A stretch of 6,050 bases of DNA from an uncultured Anaerolineae bacterium. Its GTDB lineage: Bacteria > Chloroflexota > Anaerolineae > Anaerolineales > Villigracilaceae. Positions within the stretch are counted from its first letter, which is position 1, and each line of letters opens with the position of its first letter. The stretch is taken from NCBI GenBank assembly GCA_903854805.1, contig CAINXK010000312.1, positions 1-6,050 on the forward strand. The letters run 5' to 3'. Below are positions 1 through 6,050 of the stretch, in pieces. The position numbers and the translations under genes were made by a program. The notes below the pieces were generated by a model. That model saw nothing but the letters and a program-made list of their open reading frames with translations. It was not told the DNA's origin and did not search any database.

Positions 1-1316
1 ACGTAGCCGAGAAAGGCGAAATCGTTTTCTCGGCCACAGGCTTCTCCTTCCTTGAAGAAAAATTCAGCGTCTCTTCCTGGCGCGAAGGCAGGCAATTTGC
101 TGTGCTGGCGGGCCTGAAGCAGGCGATCGCGCCCAGCCCGTGGCCAGAGCTGGGCGAGGATGCCATCCTTAAATCCCGGCTGCGACCGTGGATGCACCCG
201 GCGGTCTTTGAAAAAGTCCGCGCCGGTCAAAGCGAGATGCTCTCCGAGCTGCGCCCCGCCACCGCATTGTTTATGAAATTTGGCGGGCTCGATTACGATC
301 AGGACCCTGAAGCGGAGAAAAAACTCAAAGCCTTTATTCAATGGGTGGAGCAGGTGATTGCCCCACATCATGGCGCGATCATTCAATTTACCGTCGGCGA
401 TAAAGGCAGCTACATCTATATTGTCTTCGGCGCGCCGATCGCTCACCTGGATGATACCCTGCAGGCCGTCTTTACTGCCCTGGAGCTTGCCGCGCCGCCT
501 GAGTCACTGGCGTATATGACTGGCTTGTTCATCGGGATGGCTTCAGGTCAAATGCGCGCAGGCGCTTATGGCGGTGCAAGCCATCGCACCTATGGCGCCA
601 TCGGCGACCGCACCAACCTGGCAGCACGCTTGATGGTTGCCGCTTCCCGTTCGTCAGTAGTCAGTGCGGAGGGACAGCGCGCGATTGTCTTTTGCAACGA
701 CTCGGTTTATCAAGCCGTGTACACCCAGGTCGAGTTTGAATCGATACCGTCAATCATGGTTAAGGGAAAAAGCGAGCCGATTGCGATTTATCGTCCGCTG
801 CGCAAACTGGTTGAACCCGGCGCCGAGAGCGGCAGTGCACTGGACAGCGCCCAACTGATCGACCGCCTTTCGTCCGCCGAGCAGTTAACCCTCAAGGTGG
901 CGAGTGTTATCGGTCAGCTCTTTACGCTCGAAGCGGTTGCGGCGATCTATCCCGAAAAACAGGCCCGTGAGAATCTCCAAAAGCATTTGCAAAATCTTGC
1001 CGATCTGGATTTGATCGTCAAACGTCCCAGGGAAACTTCTGGTTACAACTTCAAGGATGCCCAAACGCATGCAGCGGCTTACAACCTGATGCTCTTTGCC
1101 CAGCGTCGCCAACTCCACCACACCATGGCCGAGCTGTTGGAACAGACCCTTTTCAACGTGCCGCCCTATGCCGAGATCGCCCATCACTGGCAGGCCGCCG
1201 ATGAAATCCCCAAAGCGATTGAGTTCCTGGAAAAAGCCGGCGAGCATGCCCGCCAAATGGGCGATTTCGAGGCGGCTACGCGTTTCTTCAACGAGTCGCT
1301 GGCGTTGAATAATTAA
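1..1316 (+). CDS. sAC-like class III nucleotide cyclase lacking the ATPase module (5' end outside window)
   Basis: The frame is open from base 3, so 437 residues are visible and the true start lies upstream. Bases 3-110 encode a stretch that aligns with the end of the first cyclase domain of the gene at 3551 (VAEKGEIVF against LAQRGEILL), so the GTG at 102 is internal. A cyclase domain follows at about 250-800. It has GDKG at 396-407 and the transition-state Asn and Arg in NLAAR at 615-629. The first metal-binding Asp position is Lys (276-278), so this is a C2-type half needing a C1 partner, presumably encoded upstream in the same gene. After a linker of about 25 residues, the sequence from about 867 (TLKVASVIGQLF) matches the region downstream of the ATPase in the other cyclase. 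The Walker A and B segment of roughly 290 residues is absent. The protein ends with a short TPR-like helical stretch and TAA at 1314. Family assignment is firm; catalytic activity and ATPase-independent behaviour are inferred. Confidence 0.88.
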   Translation, partial: VAEKGEIVFSATGFSFLEEKFSVSSWREGRQFAVLAGLKQAIAPSPWPELGEDAILKSRLRPWMHPAVFEKVRAGQSEMLSELRPATALFMKFGGLDYDQDPEAEKKLKAFIQWVEQVIAPHHGAIIQFTVGDKGSYIYIVFGAPIAHLDDTLQAVFTALELAAPPESLAYMTGLFIGMASGQMRAGAYGGASHRTYGAIGDRTNLAARLMVAASRSSVVSAEGQRAIVFCNDSVYQAVYTQVEFESIPSIMVKGKSEPIAIYRPLRKLVEPGAESGSALDSAQLIDRLSSAEQLTLKVASVIGQLFTLEAVAAIYPEKQARENLQKHLQNLADLDLIVKRPRETSGYNFKDAQTHAAAYNLMLFAQRRQLHHTMAELLEQTLFNVPPYAEIAHHWQAADEIPKAIEFLEKAGEHARQMGDFEAATRFFNESLALNN

Positions 1317-1324
1317 AAAAATTT

Positions 1325-1330
1325 TGGGAG
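1325..1330 (+). promoter_or_regulatory. Ribosome binding site of the transporter gene
   Basis: TGGGAG lies seven bases before the ATG at 1338, inside the 21-base gap after the upstream stop. It supports that start and translation from a shared mRNA. Confidence 0.7.
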
Positions 1331-1337
1331 CCGTGAA

Positions 1338-3524
1338 ATGACAACAATCAATCCTTCGACGAAGAGTTCAATCGTGCCGGGCCTGAGCGCAGGGCTGGTG
1401 GTGGGTATCACTGAGTTGATCTTTGCCATTTCATTGGGCGCGCTGATTTTCTCAGGGCAGAACAGTTACGTGGCTAACGGAATCGGGCTGATCCTGCTGG
1501 GCGGTTTGCCGCCCCTGCTGATCATGAGTCTCTTCAGTTCCTACAAAGGCAGCCTTTCCATGCCCCAGGATGCTTCCGCAGCCATCCTGGCAGTCATGGC
1601 CACCGGGATTTTACACAGTATGCCCTCCGCTGGCCCACGCGAAAAATTCATCAGCGTTGTGGCCGTTGTCGTTGTCACAACCCTGCTGACGGGTGTCGTA
1701 TTCATCCTGCTCGGACAGTTCAGGCTGGGTTCATTGGTGCGCTTCCTGCCCTATCCTGTGATCGGTGGTTTTTTGGCCGGCACCGGCTGGCTGCTCGTCA
1801 CCGGCGGCATCGGGGTCATGTCGGATGTCACGTTTAGCTTTGCCAATCCGGGTGCTTTATTTCAATCCGATCTTCTGCTGCGCTGGGTTCCGGGCCTGGT
1901 TTTCGGCTTCATTATGTTGTTGATCCTGAACCGGGTCAGCCATTTTCTGGTTTTACCGGGCATGCTGTTGGCCATCGTGCTTTTCTTTTACGGTTCCGCT
2001 TTCTTCAGCCGCACCCCGCTGGCAGCGCTCAGCGCGCAAGGTTGGCTGTTGGGGCCCTTTGTCAATGGAGGTTTATTACAGCCCATGTCGCTTGCAGATT
2101 TTGGGCTGGTCCATTGGGGCGCGCTCCTGGCCCAGGCTGGCAGCATGGCCAGCATCATGCTGATCAGCACCGTCTCCTTGTTGCTAAACGCCAGCGGTGT
2201 CGAATTGGTAGTCCGCCAGGATCTTGACCTGAACCGCGAACTGCGGGTGGGCGGGTGGGCCAATGTGCTCTCCGGGCTTTTGGGGGGCTGTGTCAGTTTC
2301 CTGACTTTATCCACCACGACCCTCAGTCACCGCATCGGCCGGGGCAGCCGGCTCTCCGGCCTGGTGGTGGCGGGCATGTTTACCTTGCCGCTTTTCTTTG
2401 GAGCGGCTGCGCTCTCGTATGTACCAAAAATGATGCTGGGAAGCTTGCTGATCCTTTTTGGGTTCTCGTTTCTCTATGAGTGGATTTACCAATCCTGGTT
2501 CAGTTTCTCACGGTTGGAGTACGCCGTCATCCTGTTAATTTTGATCGTGATTGCCACCCTGGGCTATCTGCAAGGGGTTGGCCTGGGAATCGTGGCGGCG
2601 GTCGGATTATTCGTGGTCAATTACAGCCGGGTCAGTGTCACCAAACATGCCCTGACCGGGGCGGAACTGCAGAGCCGTTTCACACGCAGTCCCAACCAGC
2701 GCAAAACCTTGCTGGACCAGGGCGCAAAAACCTTTGTACTGCAACTGCAGGGTTTTATTTTTTTTGGCACGGCCAACAAATTGCTCGAGCAGGTGCGCAG
2801 CCGCATCGCCCAGCCCGGCGAGACCGCGTTGCAGTTCCTGATCCTGGATTTCGCAAAAGTCAGCGGCCTGGATTCAACCGCCATGCTCAGCTTCTCCAAA
2901 ATGAAACAGATCTTACAAGACCGCGGCATTGCTGTTCTGGTCACTGGCCCAGCGGCCGAGGTTTTGAAGCAGCTCGTCAAGGGCGAATTTATCTCATCCG
3001 ATTCAATCTATCCCGATCTGGATCACGGCCTGGAATGGGTTGAGAACCGGCTGCTGAAAGCCGGCGACCAGTTCCATGAGCAAATCATCCCGCTCAGAGA
3101 AATGTTCCAGCAGTTGCTGCCCAACGAAACCCGTCTGGACGAGCTGTTCACTTACCTGGAGAAAAGAGAGGTACGCGCGGGTGATTACCTGATGCACCAG
3201 GCTGACCTGCCTGACAACATCTACTTTGTCGAAAGCGGTCAGGTTACGGCCCAGTTGGAATACCCCGGCAAAGCGCCAGTGCGCCTGGAGACCATGAAAT
3301 CGGGCCAGGTGATTGGCGAGATTGGTTTTTACCTCGGCAAAAAGCGCACTGCTGCCGTTTTTGCTGAAGAACCCGCCATCGTATACCTGCTTTCGGCCGA
3401 GAACCTGGCCCGCATGGAACAGGATGCGCCTGAAGTGGCTTCAATCTTCCACCAGCTGATCATCCAACTCCTGGCGGAAAGAACCACCCACCTGATCCGC
3501 ACCGTGGCCGCGCTCGAAAAGTGA
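1338..3524 (+). CDS. SulP-like transporter with STAS and C-terminal cyclic-nucleotide-binding domains
   Basis: This is a complete 728-residue inner-membrane protein. Residues about 13-430 are a run of 12 or more hydrophobic segments of the SulP/SLC26 type, with the family-like stretch VGGWANVLSGLLGG at 304-317. Residues about 450-570 form a STAS domain (FIFFGTANKL at 473-482, then VSGLDSTAML with Asp512, Ser513 and Thr514). Residues about 585-715 form a CRP/PKA-type cyclic-nucleotide-binding domain. Its phosphate-binding cassette is complete: Gly660-Glu661, then KKRTAAV with Arg670 and Thr671, closely like HCN/CNG channel cassettes. In the family, Glu contacts the ribose 2'-OH and Arg the cyclic phosphate. 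The gene sits between two cyclase genes, so gating by cAMP or cGMP is a natural inference. The membrane part is divergent: the family's conserved Arg after the signature appears to be Thr, and the usual GPVA stretch in TM3 reads MPQDA. The cargo should therefore not be assumed to be sulfate or bicarbonate. Confidence 0.9.
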   Translation: MTTINPSTKSSIVPGLSAGLVVGITELIFAISLGALIFSGQNSYVANGIGLILLGGLPPLLIMSLFSSYKGSLSMPQDASAAILAVMATGILHSMPSAGPREKFISVVAVVVVTTLLTGVVFILLGQFRLGSLVRFLPYPVIGGFLAGTGWLLVTGGIGVMSDVTFSFANPGALFQSDLLLRWVPGLVFGFIMLLILNRVSHFLVLPGMLLAIVLFFYGSAFFSRTPLAALSAQGWLLGPFVNGGLLQPMSLADFGLVHWGALLAQAGSMASIMLISTVSLLLNASGVELVVRQDLDLNRELRVGGWANVLSGLLGGCVSFLTLSTTTLSHRIGRGSRLSGLVVAGMFTLPLFFGAAALSYVPKMMLGSLLILFGFSFLYEWIYQSWFSFSRLEYAVILLILIVIATLGYLQGVGLGIVAAVGLFVVNYSRVSVTKHALTGAELQSRFTRSPNQRKTLLDQGAKTFVLQLQGFIFFGTANKLLEQVRSRIAQPGETALQFLILDFAKVSGLDSTAMLSFSKMKQILQDRGIAVLVTGPAAEVLKQLVKGEFISSDSIYPDLDHGLEWVENRLLKAGDQFHEQIIPLREMFQQLLPNETRLDELFTYLEKREVRAGDYLMHQADLPDNIYFVESGQVTAQLEYPGKAPVRLETMKSGQVIGEIGFYLGKKRTAAVFAEEPAIVYLLSAENLARMEQDAPEVASIFHQLIIQLLAERTTHLIRTVAALEK

Positions 3525-3535
3525 TCGTTGATGAC

Positions 3536-3543
3536 AAGGGAGA
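3536..3543 (+). promoter_or_regulatory. Ribosome binding site deciding the start of the downstream cyclase
   Basis: AAGGGAGA ends seven bases before the ATG at 3551. An in-frame GTG at 3521, overlapping the transporter stop as GTGA, is a possible alternative start but has no comparable purine-rich site before it. ATG 3551 is therefore preferred; a second in-frame ATG follows at 3557. Confidence 0.65.
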
Positions 3544-3550
3544 AACCTGG

Positions 3551-6050
3551 ATGACCATGCACACCTACCTCCCGCAGGACCGTCTGCGCGCCCTGGTGCG
3601 TGGCGAAAGCCTGCCCGATCGCACCACTGGCGCGGCCCTGTTTGCCGATATCTCCGGTTTCACGCCGCTGACCGAAGCCCTGCGCGATGCGATCGGCGCG
3701 CGCCAAGGGGCCGAAGAATTGACCAAACACCTCGACACCGTCTATACCGCCCTGATTGCAGAGATCGAAAGTTATGGCGGCAGCGTGATCGGCTTCTCCG
3801 GCGATGCGGTCACATGCTGGTTCGATGGAGCAAAGGATGCCAGTCAACGCGCGGCGGCATGTGCCTTTGCACTACAGTGGGTGATGGATTTATTCAAGGC
3901 GATAGCCTTGCCAAACGGCGCGACGACAGCCCTGGCGTTAAAGGTGGCAGTTGCCAGCGGACCGGCACGGCGCTTCGTGGTGGGTGACCCGGCCATTCAA
4001 ACCCTGGATGTGTTGGCTGGCGCCACCGTGGCGCGCACCTCCACCGGCGAGCATCTGGCGCAGCGCGGAGAGATATTGTTGGATGAAGCCACAGTTAATG
4101 TTCTTGGTCAAAAGTTAACCATAAAAGAATGGCGCACTGACCACGACAGCAATCAACGCTTTGCGGTCGCAGATCAATATTCTGAGACGGTCGCGCCAGT
4201 CGAGCAATCTACTATCTCAGAATTATCAAGCGCTCAATTAAAAGACTGGCTGCACAAGGCCCAGCTGGATCGGGAGCAAGCCTTCACGACCGAGTTCCGC
4301 CCGTGCGCGGCGTTGTTCGTGCGCTTTACGGGCATTGACTATGATTCAGACTCTGCCGAAGCGGAATTGGATGCGTTTGTGCGCCTGATGCAGACGATCG
4401 TGAATCGTTATGCAGGCACCGTCATCCAACTGACGATTGGCGACAAGGGTAGCTATGCCTATCTCAACTTTGGCGCCTTAAGCACGCATGAAGATGACCC
4501 GCGGCGTGCGGTTAAGACGGCTCTCGAGATCAGGAATAAGACTGCCTTGCAAGTGCAAATCGGATTGACCCAGGGCACCATGCGCGTGGGTGCCTATGGC
4601 GGGCAGACCCGCCGCACGTATGGCGCCTTGAGCGATGAAGTCAACCTGGCGGCGCGCTTGATGAGCACGGCCATGCCCGGTGAAATTTTATTGGGCGGAC
4701 AGATCCAGAAGACGACCGCGAATGATTTTGTTTCGGAGCCGCGCTCGCCGTTGGCCATGAAAGGCAAAGCCGAACCGCTGCCTGTCTTTGCGGTGACGGG
4801 GGAACGCAAGCAGCGCGCCATCCGTTTGCAGGAACCAAACTATGCGTTGCCAATGGTCGGACGCATACATGAGTTGCAAGTCATCAATAATAAATTAGAA
4901 CTGGCGGCGAGTGGTCAGGCGCAGGTGATTGGCATCGTAGCAGAGGCAGGCATGGGCAAGTCGCGGCTCGCGGCGGAGGTGATTCGATCCGCGCGTAAAA
5001 AAGGATTCGCTGGTTATGGCGGCTCGTGTCAATCCGACGCCATTCACACGCCGTATCACACCTGGAAAACGGTCTGGAGCGCATTCTTTGGCGTGGACCC
5101 TGAACTGCCGCTGCGAAAACAGATCCGTTTGATGGAAGGCGAGATCGAAGACCGCGCGCCTGAACGCGTGGAGGCGCTGCCCTTGTTGGGCGCGATGTTG
5201 AATCTCGAGATCCCCGAAAATGATTTCACTCAGACGCTGGAACCGAAAGACCGCAAGGGCGTATTGCATGCCCTGCTCGAAGATTGTTTGAAGGCGGCGG
5301 CGCAGGACGAGCCGCTGTTGATCATCATTGAAGACCTGCATTGGATCGATGCGCTCTCGCATGACCTGCTGGATGAATTGGCGCGCGCGTTGACGGGCAG
5401 CCGCATTTGTTTTGTGCTGGCATATCGTCCGCCGCAACTGGCACGCCTGGTGACGCCGCGGCTCGAAGCACTGGCTAACTTTACCAGGATCGAATTGAGC
5501 GAACTCAACCCTGCTGAATGTGAGCAAGCCATCCGCGCCAAGCTGGCGCAGTTGTATCCTTCGCGCAGTGGCGCGGTGCCGCCCTTGCTGGTGGAAAAGT
5601 TGATGGCGCGAGCGCAGGGCAATCCGTTCTATCTGGAAGAACTGCTCAACTTCTTGCGCGACCGCGGTCTCGATCCGCGCGACCCCAATGACTTGAACAA
5701 GATCGAGCTGCCCGATAGTCTGCACACGCTGATCCTCAGCCGCGTGGATCAGTTGAGCGAACGCGAAAAGACCACCCTGCGTGTGGCGAGTATTATCGGA
5801 CGTTTGTTCCGCGCCGAGTGGTTGACGGGCTACTACCCCACGCTGGGTGCGTTATCGCAAGTGCAGGATGATCTGGAGCAATTGCACCAGTTGGATATCA
5901 CCTCGCTGGATACGCCCGAGCCTGAACTGGCCTATTTGTTCAAGCACATCGTCACGCATGAAGTGACTTATGAGAGCCTGCCCTTCGCCACGCGCGCGCA
6001 GTTGCACGAACAGTTGGCAAAATATCTGGAAGGGATTGCCGCACCTGTGG
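3551..6050 (+). CDS. sAC-like tandem cyclase with P-loop ATPase (3' end outside window)
   Basis: The frame stays open for 833 codons to the window edge. Domain order follows animal soluble adenylyl cyclase. Cyclase domain C1 (about residues 27-190) keeps both metal Asps, Asp33 in FADISGFT and Asp85 in FSGDAV, 52 residues apart. Its Asn/Arg positions are Ala161 and Thr165. Cyclase domain C2 (about 249-415) has Arg258 in place of the first Asp but retains Asn365 and Arg369 in VNLAARL. The two halves should form one catalytic site at their interface. An AAA_16-like ATPase follows, with Walker A AEAGMGKS at 464-471 and Walker B LLIIIEDLHWID ending at Asp600. A helical segment (TLRVASIIGRLF, 742-753; FKHIVTHEVTYESL near 797) follows, as in cytosolic cyclase/LuxR-type ATPases. 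No signal peptide or membrane segment is visible, so the protein is probably cytosolic. A TPR tail beyond the window is expected from the family but not seen. The 26-base gap indicates co-transcription with the transporter. Confidence 0.9.
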   Translation, partial: MTMHTYLPQDRLRALVRGESLPDRTTGAALFADISGFTPLTEALRDAIGARQGAEELTKHLDTVYTALIAEIESYGGSVIGFSGDAVTCWFDGAKDASQRAAACAFALQWVMDLFKAIALPNGATTALALKVAVASGPARRFVVGDPAIQTLDVLAGATVARTSTGEHLAQRGEILLDEATVNVLGQKLTIKEWRTDHDSNQRFAVADQYSETVAPVEQSTISELSSAQLKDWLHKAQLDREQAFTTEFRPCAALFVRFTGIDYDSDSAEAELDAFVRLMQTIVNRYAGTVIQLTIGDKGSYAYLNFGALSTHEDDPRRAVKTALEIRNKTALQVQIGLTQGTMRVGAYGGQTRRTYGALSDEVNLAARLMSTAMPGEILLGGQIQKTTANDFVSEPRSPLAMKGKAEPLPVFAVTGERKQRAIRLQEPNYALPMVGRIHELQVINNKLELAASGQAQVIGIVAEAGMGKSRLAAEVIRSARKKGFAGYGGSCQSDAIHTPYHTWKTVWSAFFGVDPELPLRKQIRLMEGEIEDRAPERVEALPLLGAMLNLEIPENDFTQTLEPKDRKGVLHALLEDCLKAAAQDEPLLIIIEDLHWIDALSHDLLDELARALTGSRICFVLAYRPPQLARLVTPRLEALANFTRIELSELNPAECEQAIRAKLAQLYPSRSGAVPPLLVEKLMARAQGNPFYLEELLNFLRDRGLDPRDPNDLNKIELPDSLHTLILSRVDQLSEREKTTLRVASIIGRLFRAEWLTGYYPTLGALSQVQDDLEQLHQLDITSLDTPEPELAYLFKHIVTHEVTYESLPFATRAQLHEQLAKYLEGIAAPV

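Noticed and set aside
102..1316. GTG at 102 as the true start of the left cyclase
   Set aside because: The frame is open back to base 3 and the residues before 102 align with the paralogue at 3551, so the gene begins upstream of the window.
1311..1325. A-run followed by T-run after the left cyclase as a terminator
   Set aside because: There is no GC-rich stem before the T-run, and the next gene starts 21 bases later with a good ribosome binding site, so read-through is more likely.
2480..3043. 187-codon + strand open frame inside the transporter
   Set aside because: It overlaps the STAS region in another frame and encodes a low-complexity Gly/Pro/Arg-rich product with no family resemblance.
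3329..3847. 172-codon reverse-strand open frame spanning the transporter-cyclase junction
   Set aside because: It is antisense to the cyclic-nucleotide-binding domain and the C1 metal site, both clearly coding on the + strand; no domain is recognisable.
4895..5725. 276-codon reverse-strand open frame
   Set aside because: It lies wholly opposite the ATPase coding sequence, its product is rich in Arg and Gln with no recognisable domain, and it is explained by codon bias of the + strand gene.

Overview
The window carries three genes, all on the + strand and closely packed (gaps of 21 and 26 bases), with no RNA gene, mobile element or CRISPR array visible. They are (1) the 3' part of a class III nucleotide cyclase gene that enters from the left edge, (2) a complete gene for a SulP-like membrane transporter ending in a STAS domain and a cyclic-nucleotide-binding domain, and (3) the first 833 codons of a large multidomain cyclase-ATPase gene that runs off the right edge.

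The moderately GC-rich composition and the large cyclase/AAA/TPR proteins are most reminiscent of a bacterium of the Chloroflexota (Anaerolineae-like). This is an impression from gene style, not a demonstrated assignment.

The unifying theme is cyclic-nucleotide signalling to a transporter. Genes 1 and 3 are paralogues. Gene 3 has the layout of animal soluble adenylyl cyclase (sAC): two tandem cyclase domains, then a P-loop ATPase, then a helical region. Its first cyclase domain keeps the two metal-binding aspartates but lacks the transition-state Asn/Arg. Its second has the opposite pattern, so the two should build one composite active site. Gene 1 matches gene 3 on both sides of the ATPase but lacks the ATPase module, with a short linker in its place.

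Between them lies a transporter whose C-terminal domain has an intact phosphate-binding cassette for cAMP/cGMP. The simplest reading is a self-contained circuit in which the cyclases make the nucleotide and the transporter is gated by it. The transported substrate is uncertain, because usual SulP substrate-site residues appear to be replaced. The nucleotide product is also uncertain, because the purine-specifying positions are Gln and Gly rather than a standard pair.
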